From NCBI GenBank assembly GCA_035578905.1, contig JAQJVL010000047.1, forward strand, positions 2,747,974 to 2,811,973: a DNA stretch of 64,000 bases, written 5' to 3'. Each line of letters starts with the position of its first letter. Within the stretch, counting starts at the first letter, position 1. Source of the stretch: Stictocephala bisonia. Lineage: Eukaryota > Arthropoda > Insecta > Hemiptera > Membracidae. A program made the translations under genes and the position numbers. Of the stretch, positions 22,770 through 33,660 are shown one piece after another. The notes below the pieces were generated by a model, which worked only from the letters and a program-made list of their open reading frames with translations, was not told the origin of the DNA and did not search any database.

Positions 22770-23153
22770 TATAAAGGAGGAGATGGGTAGCTCACTCCGC
22801 TCTGAACCCGCACACAGGTAACAACCCAAAGGACAATGAATACCAATTTGGGAAAAATCAAGCTTCATCTAACACTTTTAAAGTCCACCTGAAGTACAGA
22901 CTCTGAACGAAAACTTCAACGTATGGCTGATATTACACATATTGTTTAAAATACAGAGTGGTATTGTACCACATATTGTTGACAACTTCTGATGGTAAAC
23001 TTCATGCTAATTTCTGCATCTGTAACGATATAAAAAAGTATGGATATGAATTTATAAATTTATTGGAAAGCTTCGGACCTGAAGAGTGCGGAAAAGGATT
23101 GTACAATAGACTGATGGGTGAATTAAAAGGCTGTGAAGACACACTGTTTTGAC
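22770..23153 (+). pseudogene. Unrecognised small protein, copy C
   Basis: This is the best-preserved carboxyl end of the family: open to the TGA at 23151-23153, with GKLHANFCICNDIKKYGYEF, LLESFGPEECGKGLYNRLM and ELKGCEDTLF. Further upstream KLQRMADITHIV matches copy A, but a stop and a frame change intervene. A TATA-like CTATAAAGG lies at 22769-22777 and an AATAAA cluster at about 23217-23240, so the locus has the parts of a small gene. No family is known to me. It is 110 bp downstream of copy B in the same direction, which suggests tandem duplication. Confidence 0.45.
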
Positions 23154-23275
23154 GTAGAGCCAGGTCAGTGTAGTTTTAAGTTGTACATTTGTAAATAAGA
23201 AACTTTTGTCTAAAAAATAAATAAAACTGAAAAATAAAAAACAATCCCAATGACCTTGACCCACTCCAACCCCAG

Positions 23276-23360
23276 TGACGTCACTAAGCTGACATCATGC
23301 ACCACACTGACGTCACTACCCACGTCACCCCACCCAATGACGTCACCACTCACGTCACCC
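23276..23360. repeat. Minisatellite of CRE-like TGACGTCA sites
   Basis: Three perfect TGACGTCA palindromes at 23276, 23308 and 23338 with two partial CACGTCA sites at 23321 and 23351. The spacing of 30-32 bp shows a short tandem repeat. TGACGTCA is the CREB/ATF site, so the array could bind bZIP factors, but the repetition alone may explain it. It lies just beyond the polyadenylation signals of copy C. Confidence 0.75.
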
Positions 23361-24985
23361 AAAACCTCATAAATATTCATTTGTCCCAGAACAGGAAAAT
23401 CCCACTACTAATAAATCTCCTCAGCAAACATAAAGTATATTGTAAATACATTCAAAAAGCTCGTTATTATTCCTTCATGTCCAACATTTTCTATTATAAT
23501 TACATAATACAATAGTACTCAGGATCTTGCCCTGTCATTAGTGTTCTATCTCTGAGTACGCGGCTCGGATCTAGCAAATTTGTTACGCCCCTAACGAGGT
23601 AACTGACTCGCTTGGTTATGAGGAGATGTCAGAGTAAAACACTTTCTATGGATTCGCAACACTTTATTAAACAAACCAACTAAAAACCCGACACAGACCC
23701 GCAAAAACAAACCAGAGATCCGTTGACAAAGAGAAGCACTACCCTGGCTGGAGGAGCCTCCCGGCACTTATTGCCGGACCATCCGTGACACGTATCTCCT
23801 CAGCTCTCAAGCACCTCCAGCCCGAAGAGGTAGAGAGACTTGAAATATTTCAGGAGGAGCTTTGTTCTTGTTGCACAGCACTGGAAGTCATGGAGGAGGT
23901 GTTGCGATAAGGAAACCGGTGATCATTGCAACTCGTAATATTTTATTTACCTAATAATAACATGGATGAAACTTGGTTTTCTTTGTTAAGCTGAGAATTT
24001 TGTTCACAAAGTTTGATTTTAGTTTATTTATTTGTCATGAACATATTCTTTAATTATTATTGAGTAAAGAAAGAATCTAGGGGATTTTCTGTTTTTCTTC
24101 TGTTTATATAATGGTTGGAAAGGCAATGGTTAGTATTATTGTAACCTTAGGTATGTTTGTGACAGTTTTAGGTGGTTCTTGAAATTGTATTTAAAAAGTT
24201 GGTGAATTTGGGTTGAAATATCCTGGTATTGGCAGGTCCTTAATTGTATTTTAATTATTAATTGTATTTTAGACTATTTTAGGACTAGACAAGTCCTTTA
24301 TAGGTTATTATTAACGTTCAAGTCATTACAAAATATTTCAATTCTTGAAGAAAGGAGCAAAATCTCAACAGTCTTGCCAGAAGCACTCTAAAGCATCATC
24401 AAGTTCAAATTCGTCTAACGATCAGTATTAAATTAGGTGAATAGGAGTTGAGTGTTGATTCACTACGCCAAATTCGAATTGTAGGAGTGAGGTTATATCG
24501 TAAAGTGGAAGCTCATGATCATGAGTATACCACCACTACTTGAGTTACTGTTATTCTCAAATGGACACGAAACTTACCATAGATTAAATCAGTGTACCTT
24601 AAAGACAGATTTGCTCCCTCCACTAATAGCTAAAAAAGGCGGCTGCCATTAGTTCCCTCATGCACCGTGGGGTAACACGGCGATAGTGATGTTCCTATTG
24701 TAATGTAATGTTTAACAATACGTCGTTTGTTACTGTTTATAAATTTCCAATTAATTTTTTACGCCAATTTGTAGCAAATCCAATTCAATCACAAGTGATG
24801 TCTATTTAAATCTATACAATCCCACATAAGAAGAGACTCAGTAAATCACCATGCAGTACGTACTGGGCAACACTAGTTTGTCAAAAGGAATTATTGTAAA
24901 TTTGACAATCATAATCATTTTCTATTGCTCTTATTGAAAATATTATAATTTGTAAAAATAAACTGTACTAATCCAATAGGTAATA
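23361..24985. other. Non-coding DNA
   Basis: No gene or clear repeat is seen. A block at 23560-23920 is less AT-rich and begins with TGTTACGCCCC near 23581, which resembles the start of a gypsy-type LTR, but no matching second copy or internal region is present. The rest is AT-rich without open frames. Confidence 0.45.
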
Positions 24986-24991
24986 TAATTT

Positions 24992-25064
24992 GTTGCAAAA
25001 TACAACGTCATCAGACAACATCAATCTGATGATGTTGTCTTTGGCAACAAAAGGCCTCATTAAT
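24992..25064. other. Inverted pair of decayed hammerhead-like motifs
   Basis: Plus strand: CTGATGA (25026), a helix II of GTTG/CAAC, then AAAA where GAAA is required, the palindrome AGGCCT (helix III) and CTC as cleavage triplet; helix I is ATCAAT against ATTAAT. Minus strand: CTGATGA again (25014 to 25008), followed by GUUG/CAAC and AAAT. Both cores have lost the essential G, so neither should cut. The two lie head to head around the palindrome AGACAACATCA/TGATGTTGTCT. This looks like the remains of a Penelope-like or retrozyme terminal repeat. Confidence 0.4.
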
Positions 25065-26685
25065 TAAAAATTAAATTATTGGAATAGTGAAGAATATTTT
25101 TTTTAAATCATAATTATGTTTGGCTTACTTAGTGCTAACAAAGTAAAAGTTTGCCTTTATGTTACTTATATATTGTGTCAAATTGTCAATTTAAACCATT
25201 TCTTGTAATCACCTTCTGAAGCATTATAAATGGAGTACTATTGATTTTAACAAACACTCTTACTGAGTGAATTATTAAGAGTAATGTTTATAATCATAAA
25301 CAGCCTGGTAGATTATATTCACAGTTCAGTGTTTGTACATATAATCAGCCTATTTGTAAGCCTATATATTTATTCTTGAACGGACATTGGACGTTGAATT
25401 TTACTAGGTCTTTCAGACCATCCATGCATTATCTATTGCAGTCAAACGAACTAAACTGCATGATGTTTTTCAACTGAAACCCCCATTTTTTGATCCCTAA
25501 GAATTAAGTAAATTTATTTTTAACCCGACAATCCCTAAAAAATAGGAGGGAGATAGTTTTAGGAAAATTTCAAATAGATACATAGGTCGTGTTACACCTC
25601 ATTTTAAAGGTCTTTACAGCCTTATTATTTTAATATAAAAAATTTCTAATTATTTTTACCCCTAGGGTTAGGGTGGGCCAAATGTAAACAAATTTTCATT
25701 TTAAAATTGATATTAATGTAACTCTTCTATTCATCACAGCGATATACATTTTTATACTGTGTACTATCAATGATGTGCCCTTTAAATTATCATTAAGATT
25801 GGACACTCATTTCACCATCTTGAAATTTTCCAAAATCGTTCGAATTCTGGCAAATAAAAATAGCTGAAAGTTAAGAATGTAAAATATGACCCTATACCAT
25901 CGCAGCCAATGAAATTAAATGGCTTTAAACATTTTTGTATATTTAAAGTTTTTGCCACATCTCTATTGGTTTTTAAATTGCGGATGGAACCACATTTTTT
26001 ACTTTGGAGTTTTTCTTTTACCTAAATGGGGAGGGGGGTTAGGTAAACATTTGTTAACATAAAACTATGTCATGCTTCATTTAAAATTAAAGGTCTCTAA
26101 ATTATTACGGTTATTATTATTTTTACGGGTTTCATCTGTATTTGAGTAGTTCCTTGTTTTCAGTGTTTCTAAGTTTTACCTTTAATTTACGAGTAAATAA
26201 TTTGTTATTTTTGTAAGCTGACATGCGGTGTATTTTCGATTTTTATATATAATTGAGCTTTAAGGTCTAAAAAATTCATTAAATATATAAGTTAAGTTAA
26301 CTATGATATTGAATCTTAAACCTTATTCTTTACTCCCTAATTATTTTTATTTATTTTACTGGTATTCACAAGTATTAGTATCCAGAGAGAATACATACTG
26401 TATCAAGTTTTTATTTTATGGAGGGGGTGCCAACATTTTGTTCGCTTACACTAGAAAAATGTCTACAACCGGCCCTCCCTGTGACTTCTGTTGGTTCTGT
26501 TCCTGCGACTATGGATCGTTATCAATGGCATCAACTAACATATATAATCCTAGTTTTAAAATATCTTGTGAATATAAAATCAGCAAACACATTTCCAGCT
26601 ACTCAGCAGAACTACTGTGGCAATTTTAAAAGCTATATGTTATGTGAATACATATAAAAATAAGAACATTTTAATATGTACGGTA
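25065..26685. other. Non-coding AT-rich DNA
   Basis: No exon, RNA gene or repeat could be supported. Two overlapping open frames at 26303-26657 have no similarity I recognise and typical non-coding composition. Confidence 0.5.
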
Positions 26686-26689
26686 CAGG

Positions 26690-27285
26690 CTCACAATCAG
26701 CTGTCCAAGCTATTAAGGCAATACAAGATGGTGAGCAGGCAGGTCTTATAATCTACATTATAGGAAATATGATCCAAAGTAAAAAACATTTTGCAATACA
26801 ATGGATCTCATTTCATTGAGGAATCAGCCACAATTAATATATGGACAAACTTGCCAAACAAGGTATATTAGAAATAATCTTCAAATACCAATGAACGACT
26901 TGAAATCCTATCAAAAATTAATGACCAACAATATTTTAAAACAAACTCTTATAAACTCTTCTAAGGCGTCTTGGTATAAAGACATAATGGATTTTCACAG
27001 CAATGAACTATGGTTTAGAACACTAAAATAGAAAAGAAGAGATATTGTCAACTTATGTAGACTCATATTTAACAATGCAAATGTAAATAGCAGATTTTTC
27101 CAATTTCAATCATACTTTACACCGCTCTGCCTTAAATGTACATCCGGATCGAATGAAACATTAGACCATATTGTAATGGAATATCCACATTATCATTACA
27201 CAAGAGATAGATGTTTAAAATTAACATATAAAATCACCCAAAACGACATATCCCTCAAAAGTGAGGAATTGTTTTTTAATATCTT
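26690..27285 (+). pseudogene. LINE fragment: RNase H and C-terminal zinc motif
   Basis: The segment begins with an RNase H remnant (SQSAVQAIKAIQDG near 26695, then FAIQWIS and YMDKLAKQG near 26850). It continues to the carboxyl-terminal zinc motif typical of I/R1/Jockey-type LINEs: Cys-Leu-Lys-Cys followed by ETLDHIVMEYPHYHYTRDR (about 27130-27210). Stops near 26818 and 27029 break it. The Cys expected before Pro-His-Tyr is Tyr. The next segment is an endonuclease from a different LINE, joined in frame. Confidence 0.65.
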
Positions 27286-27720
27286 TTGTATTTATAGATT
27301 GCACAGTTATTCTGAAAATGATTTTGTTGTGGAATTAGGTAATAAGTTAGAATCCATTCCTAACAGTACTATCCTTATTGGAGATGTTAACTTTAATATA
27401 ATTGATAATACGCCAAGTTCACACAGCTATTTAAGTATGTTAAACAGTAATGGTTTTGTTCAGTTTATAGACTCCCCAAATAGAATAACTACTAATTCCC
27501 AAACTTGTATAGATCACATTTTTATTAGACACCGTAATACTACCATATTAAGAGTGCAGTTTTCGACGTAGGTTTGACAGATCATTGTATGTTAGGCTTA
27601 AGAATAGGATTTAACCAATTACAAAATCAGTCTAGTAATAATTGCAATATCCAGAACAAAACTAGTGTTGCTGTTGTTGTTGATTTTGAAAATGTTAAAA
27701 ATAAGTTCTGTAAATTGGAG

Positions 27721-28945
27721 TGTATCAAATCAAATCAAATCAAAATTTCTTTATTGCCTTTAAACTTTACAAGCGTTGGCACGGGTCACATCAAACAATA
27801 CTTAAATTTACAAAGAAATACAACTAATTAAATCAAAATTGCTTAAAACTGTTAAAACTGCTTAAAACAAAATTATGCACATAAGCTATCATTTAAATAA
27901 GCTTGAACACTGTAGTAGGTTTTGCCTATCAAGAATTCTTTCAGACCCCTCTTGAATTCACTGACTGAATTTACTTTCTTGAGATGGTTTGGTAGGGCAT
28001 TGAATAGCTTTATGCAGGTGTAATGGGCGCTTCTTTGAAAAAATGTTGTTTTATGTTTAGGTATTAGAAGATTATTTTGGTGACGGAAATTATAGGCTGC
28101 CGATCTTGAAGCTGGAAAATAATCTCTGTTCTTCATGTAAAATATTAAGGATTCAAAAATAAATAAAGAAGGGAATGTTAGAATATTATTACTACGGAAT
28201 GTAGTCACACAAGGTTCCAGTTGTCGAAGGCCAAAAATAGTACGTATAACCTTTTTTTGAAGGCAGAACAAATATTTTGTGCTTAAGCACTCCGAACCCC
28301 AAATTGGAAGAGCATAGACGAGGTATGGGAAAAAACAACCGTAGTAGGCAGTCAGCAGAATCTCCTTATTGCAAAAAAATGACAGCTTCCTTATAGCGTA
28401 AAGGCATGAACTTAGTTTACAGCTGATACTGTGTATGTGATCTACATAGTTTAATCGGGAATTGATATGTAAACCTAGGAACTTGACTACATCCGTAGGC
28501 GAAACAGACGATTCGCCAAGTTGGAGAGAGGTGTGTGTGACAGAGTTATTTCTAATGTGAAAATTTATTAAGCTAGTCTTATCTGAATTTATTAGAAGAC
28601 CATTCTGAGTTAGCCACTGTAGTAGTGAGTTTGCCTCAATGAATGAAGTAACTTCTAATTCATCTCTATTGTTACCTGTAACAATGAGTGACGTATCGTC
28701 GGCGAAAAGACAAAGATCCCCCTTATTGACACTGTTGTTAACGTCATTCATAAAAAGAAGGAATAAGATGGGTCCTAAAACTGAGCCCTGAGGGACCCCT
28801 GCTGCTACTGACAGCTCTTCAGAATATTGTTTACTTAAGCATCTTGAACTATCTAAGTGAGATATTTCTACCACCTGTCTACGGCCCATAAGATACGATT
28901 CGAACCAATCCAAAGCTCTTCCCCTGACGCCCATGCAATACATTT
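27721..28945 (-). mobile_element. 5'-truncated CR1/Jockey-like LINE inserted in another LINE
   Basis: This LINE reads leftwards. It has only the second half of its reverse transcriptase, a short 3' UTR (AATAAA complement near 27750) and a tail of GATTT-type repeats (27721-27750). It interrupts the endonuclease coding region of the plus-strand LINE, so it is the younger of the two. The exact 5' junction lies near 28940. Confidence 0.8.
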
Positions 28946-28961
28946 TAAAAATTATTCTCAT
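27873..28961 (-). CDS. LINE reverse transcriptase, C-terminal half, open
   Basis: An uninterrupted 362-codon frame. It starts in flanking DNA (first dozen codons) and then reads GVRGRALDWFESYL, the block AAGVPQGSVLGPILF, the catalytic CLFADDTSLIV, and the thumb region with LGLHINSRLNYVDHI and YGCFFPYLVYALPIWG. The protein ends normally. Because the fingers half is absent it could not act as a complete enzyme. The lack of stops points to a fairly recent insertion. Confidence 0.85.
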   Translation of the reverse strand: MRIIFKMYCMGVRGRALDWFESYLMGRRQVVEISHLDSSRCLSKQYSEELSVAAGVPQGSVLGPILFLLFMNDVNNSVNKGDLCLFADDTSLIVTGNNRDELEVTSFIEANSLLQWLTQNGLLINSDKTSLINFHIRNNSVTHTSLQLGESSVSPTDVVKFLGLHINSRLNYVDHIHSISCKLSSCLYAIRKLSFFCNKEILLTAYYGCFFPYLVYALPIWGSECLSTKYLFCLQKKVIRTIFGLRQLEPCVTTFRSNNILTFPSLFIFESLIFYMKNRDYFPASRSAAYNFRHQNNLLIPKHKTTFFQRSAHYTCIKLFNALPNHLKKVNSVSEFKRGLKEFLIGKTYYSVQAYLNDSLCA

Positions 28962-29589
28962 TACCTATGTTCTGCATCAGATAATGTTAGTGCAAATTTC
29001 AGTTATTTTTTTAGTATATTAAGTAATATAATTGATAATTGCAAAAAATGTCAAAACTTGAGGTTTTGTAAACTTCAGAAAGCTAGGTTAATCAGTCCTT
29101 GGATTAACACCAAGTTACTAGATAAAATAAAAAGAAAACACAAATTGTATAAATTTTATTGAAATAGACCATATGATAGAAGCTTTTCTGTTTTGAAGTT
29201 ATACTTCTTTGCGCCCGTTAGACACTTTGGGATGGGATGTTGGTCGAGAAACCGCATCACGCTGAAAAGTAAGAACAAATTTTTAAGAACTATCGATTAA
29301 TCGATTGTTAATCGAAGAAATTTAATCGAAGAAATTACTGATAATGATAATATAGGTGTATAATATAATAATGAAGTCACGTATAATATATTGAAGATAA
29401 ATATATTGAATAATATTGAAAAATGTCTTATATTTCATTTATATATCCTGTCTGTTTGTGTGCGTGAGTGGGTGTATGAGAATGGCCAAAGAAGTATAAC
29501 TTCCACCGTGTGGTCCGACGCACACCCAATTTTTTTTACAATAGATACTGTAGTAGATTAAGAATATAAATTAAGGAGACGAAAAATAG

Positions 29590-31407
29590 TTATTCTAAAA
29601 AAAATTAATGAAGCAAAAGGAGATTCATCTCTTCAATGGAAAATTGTAAATACTCAGAGTGGGTCAAATTCTTAGAAATCTGTTGATAAAATAGAACTAG
29701 ATAACGGAGTGATCTTATGTGATTCGTGTGCAGTAGCCGACACAATTAACAATTACCTTATCGAAGTACAGTCTAGCCAATCGTCAAATGCAGTCAATGA
29801 ACTCAATTTAACACCAAGGCTGTCTTCTTTTTTTACTCTTCCAACGAGCGAAAATGAAGTATCAACAATCATTAAAAATTTTTAAAATAAAAAGTCATCA
29901 GGTTTTGATAATGTTAGTGTAGCATTGATCAAACACATTGCTCACGTAATGTTATTGCTCCTGTTATTGCTAAGCTTATAAATTTAAGCTTCTCTACAGG
30001 TGAATTTCCAAAACAATTAAAATCAAGCGTAGTTTTGTGCCAATTTACAAAAAGAATACATCTTTACAATTGGACAATCTCCGCCCAATTAGTTTACTCT
30101 CAGTATTTTCCAAAATATTCGAGAAATTAATGAAAATAAGATTACTCGGTTATTTAAATAATATACAGTTTTTTATATGAATCAGTATGGCTTCAGGGAG
30201 GGTAGATCAACTAAGGATGCCTTTATTAATGTTACAGATACGATATATCCTAGCTTAAATAACGGCAAAAAAATCTACGGGTCTATTAATAGACTTTAAA
30301 AAGGCGTATGATTTGGTAGATCACAGAATTTATTACTAAAACTGGAGGCGGTAGGAGTGCGGGGTGTAGCCTTGAGCTGGTTCCGTAGCTTCCTCACAGG
30401 GCGGGAACAGCGAGTGCGGGTTGGACAATCTGTCAGCGCACCGCTGCCCGTCGCAACAGGTGTGCCGCAGGGCAGTGTCATCTCTGCTACTCTGTTTCTG
30501 ATTTTTATTAATTATTTATTAGAGCAGAATTTTAATAGGAAGGCAAGTGCTTTCGCTGATGACATAGCTTTTTTCTATTCCCAAATACATGCACAAACCA
30601 TTTGGAACAATAAATTGATCAAGACCTTTTTATTTGAGACGATGGTGTGAATTGAACAAAATGTCAGTTAACGTTGATAAAACGAAGTATGTGAATTTTT
30701 ATTTTAAAGATTTTAGCTTTAACCGCGATTTTAAATTTCATGAGATTAACTGTGCGGAAAATATGGAAGATCTATGTAATTGTAAATATATAACAAAAGA
30801 AGAAAACTTCAAATATTTAGGAGTAATTTTTGATTCAAAATTGTCATGGGAGAAGCACATAACTGTCCTGCAAAACAAACTTAAAGCAATTACGAGAAAA
30901 TTTTATTTTTTGCAAAATTTTTGCGATAAAAGTTTGTTAAGAACTCTGTACTTTGCTCTAGTAAGTTCAAGACTTCAATATGGAGTTGTGTGTTGGGTTG
31001 GGACTTTTAAATATTTAATAGAGAGATTAAGAGTGGTGCAGAATCATTTTATGAGAATAATTACACGCAAGAAAATACGAGACAGCTCATTTCCGATTTT
31101 CGTTCAGTTGAAAATATTACCATTACAACATTTGTTTGTTTTTAAAGTCCTCAGACTTTTTTACACTAAAAGTGGTAATTTGGGTACAACGGACCTAAAT
31201 TACGATATCAGAAGAATAGTCCGGAGAATGTTTAGAACTCCTAAGATTAACAAGTCCGTACCGGTATTGAAGCATTCATTTCTGTATAATGGTCCAAAAT
31301 GTTTCAACAAATTGCCTTATGAAATTAAAATTTCCGTTAACGTTAGAAAGTTTTGTAATAATTTAAAAGCTTTTCTATTTCTAAATGAAAATTGTAACTT
31401 ATTTTAA
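29590..31407 (+). pseudogene. LINE reverse transcriptase, multiply broken
   Basis: Reverse transcriptase of the plus-strand LINE. The blocks are SLQWKIVN (29615), KSSGFDNVSVALIK (29890), QYGFREGRSTKDAF (30182), GVRGVALSWFRSFLTGREQ (30350), ATGVPQGSVISATLF (30450) and the catalytic SAFADDIAFF (30548). The thumb follows as a long open frame, 30634-31407 (NFKYLGVIFDSKLSWEKHI). Frameshifts and stops lie near 29670, 29883, 30295 and 30640. The stretch 30345-30490 is far richer in G+C than the rest of the gene. Confidence 0.85.
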
Positions 31408-31872
31408 AGTTAAAAAAAGAAGTTGTGTTCTCTGTTTATTTGTGTTTTATAGTTTTATTGTTATGGTATTATGTATTTTGGTTTTATTTTTGGTAAAGTA
31501 TTGTAATAATTGAAATAAGAAATTGTAAATATTTTTATACTAGGCTGAAGGGAATTGTTTGTGTTTATTAGTATTGTAATGAAGTGCAGCAGTTGTGAAT
31601 TGCAGTAAGGTACGTTCTTGCTTAGCAGGTCCTATTATGTGCCTTATCAGTGTTAGGTGTAGACGCCACGGAGAGCAGCCCGGCTGATAACAACAAATTA
31701 CTATAATCTGGACTCTGACAAGAAACCTGTTGTATTTTGTTGCCTATACTGACCACATTACTCGTAATGTCGTAAAAGTGGTCAGTCAATTCCGGGTTGT
31801 TTCCTTATTATAACTATGTACTGGTTATGATGGAATAAATTCATTTATTCAAGTATTAAAAAAAAAAAAACA

Positions 31873-33015
31873 ATGTCATTAAAATACATACAGAACTAGC
31901 CAGTTTTTCAGAATAGCCAAAAAGCACATTTAAATATTACATAGTTATCATTATCATACATTAATATTGATGATCTCCTGGTTGTGGTCTTCATCCTTGG
32001 TTCTCCATTTTTGGGTTAGGAAAGCCAGAAAGACCGCTGGCGAGAAGACATTCCTCAACCTTCCCACATCCACAAATCAGATCTATCTTAGAATCCCTGT
32101 ATTTCCGCTTTATAACAAACTAACTTAAAATAAACAAAGTAATATCATAGACCTTCTAGAATGGTAATATTACCTTCTTCTATGGTAACATGTTTCACTA
32201 TATTGAATATATACATTTATGTTCATATCACTAATACAATTAATAAGTTTTTAATTCCAATTCCAGAATAATTTTACCAATTCGCCACAAGACAGTTACT
32301 ATTGAAAATATTATATCTGCAAGAGAATAGAGTACATCGTGGTAAGTGAAAGTTTTAGCCAGCCTGGTCCAAAAGGAAAGAAAAAAAAGATATGTCAAAA
32401 AATCTTATTGACATAGGTTTTTAGGTATTAGTATTGTATTTCCCGCCATAACAAACAGTCATTTTTATTTATTTATTTTAAAATAATAGTCAATATTGTG
32501 ACGTTTATTTGTTTAAATGAGTGATACGATTTATTTCTGTATATTTGTACTATAAAACAATCTAAACTTATTTCATTTAGTCTCCTTTTTTGGTAGATTG
32601 TTCATTTGTAATTGTTCTCTTATAGAATTTTGAGGTTATTTACATTATCGTTACTTAATTCGGGTTAGACCGTGGCCGTAAGAATTCAACCCGCATTACG
32701 ATAATGTAAATATAGTTTGTTGAATACTGTATTCTCCTTATGAAGATTTTGAGGTTACGTTTATTTTATTTTCAATAACTTCTTGGTTTTGATTTATTGT
32801 GCATCCATTTAATGGTTTTTTTTTATTTTAGGAAAATAAATACGTTTATTTATTCTTTTAACATTCACTACCGTCTCAATGGAAGAAATTTATTATTGGC
32901 GATGTGCAACTAGCCGTTAATATTCTAGTTTGAAGGAGCTAAGAATGTGTGATGAAATCAAGTGAAATCGTAGAACATTCTTCAAAACAATAGTTCTTTG
33001 AATCCATCTTTCATC
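31873..33015. other. Intergenic DNA and zw10 upstream region
   Basis: Mostly AT-rich. A diverged inverted repeat spans about 32636-32710 (arms TTTACATTATCGT and its complement). A stretch ending TTATTGGCGATG near 32900 resembles the LTR-primer-site junction of the gypsy element at 19.89 kb, so a solo LTR may be present at about 32600-32897. The last 110 bp before 33016 should contain the zw10 5' UTR; no TATA box is clear. Confidence 0.4.
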
Positions 33016-33049
33016 ATGAGTTTCCTGGCTGAAATTCTTGCTTCTAAAG
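33016..33049 (+). CDS. Zw10: zw10 kinetochore protein, coding exon 1
   Basis: ATG at 33016 opens an 11-codon exon, MSFLAEILASK, ending at the donor AAAG|GTAATT (33050). Its last base joins the first two bases of the exon at 36255 to make Gly, giving a continuous frame. The short hydrophobic start resembles the known Zw10 amino end (Met-x-Phe-x-x-Glu-x-Leu). Zw10, with Rod and Zwilch, forms the RZZ complex that recruits dynein and checkpoint proteins to kinetochores; it also works in Golgi-ER tethering. The exon is short, so this call relies on phase and position. Confidence 0.75.
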
Positions 33050-33537
33050 GTAATTAAGCTCATGGCACCAAAACATAACTCTTAACAACTCATTTTTGTT
33101 CAAAATATTCATGTAGGCCCCTACTTGAATTTTGTGTACTTAAAATGTACCCATTATTATTTATAAGATAGCCTATGCACCTATTTTAATATCTATCATG
33201 GGGTTAACATGTACTATATAGTGTATTACACATATAGTTTACACTTATACTAGGCTATGAGAGTTAGGCCTAGTCTATTTTACCCTTCTACTAGAACAAG
33301 GCAGAATTGAGCAATGCTTTGCTTCCGCGTTACCGCCACATGGGTGACCAGCCGTTTTGCTTCTCCGGTATTAATCTTTATTACAGTCTATATATTAATG
33401 ACATGATTTAATTAGGCCTACCACTGGAAACATGATGAATTGCTTGTTGTCATGGTAGGCTTGTTTTGTTTATGAAACCAAAGGAAATCAGCTTAATTCA
33501 ACTATTTTTACTACTGCTTAACCACCACATGCAAAAT

Positions 33538-33660
33538 TTAACCCCTTACCGGCTTTTGTCGAGTTAACTCGACGGCAGCTCCGCGCTAAATAATGGCCGC
33601 TTCTGTCCTGATTAATTTCATTGCCTGTCTAGTTAACTCGACGTGGTTTGCTGTTTTGCC
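33538..33660. mobile_element. Terminus of a TTAA-type element with palindromes
   Basis: TTAACCCCTTACCGGC begins at 33538, followed by the perfect palindrome GTCGAGTTAACTCGAC (33558-33573) and a diverged copy, CTAGTTAACTCGAC, at about 33629. The start looks like the ends of the three TTAA-flanked elements farther right. No matching right end was found, so this is a fragment. It lies in zw10 intron 1. Confidence 0.45.

Larger units (their letters stand above)
27285..29170 (+). pseudogene. LINE endonuclease, in pieces
   Basis: The endonuclease half of the interrupted LINE. Visible blocks are ILIGDVNFNII (27375), the catalytic-type TCIDHIFI (27505), and after a frameshift near 27570 GLTDHCMLGL, the SDH-type block with Ser replaced by Thr. 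After the 1.2-kb inserted LINE, reading resumes near 28950 and runs to about 29160 (QKARLISPWINTKLLDKIKR). The open frame 27176-27571 fuses upstream RNase H-LINE sequence to this domain. Confidence 0.7.
27285..31872 (+). mobile_element. CR1/Jockey-like LINE, 5' truncated, interrupted
   Basis: An element that reads rightwards from within its endonuclease (27285) through reverse transcriptase (to 31407), a 3' UTR of about 450 bp and an A-rich end at 31858-31872. It is split at about 27720-28945 by another LINE on the opposite strand. Many stops and frameshifts show it is dead. A small relative lies at 11735. Confidence 0.75.

Noticed and set aside
32600..32897. Solo gypsy LTR upstream of zw10
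   Set aside because: Only the primer-site-like TTATTGGCGATG and an inverted repeat suggest it. No target duplication or second LTR was found, so it is only mentioned.
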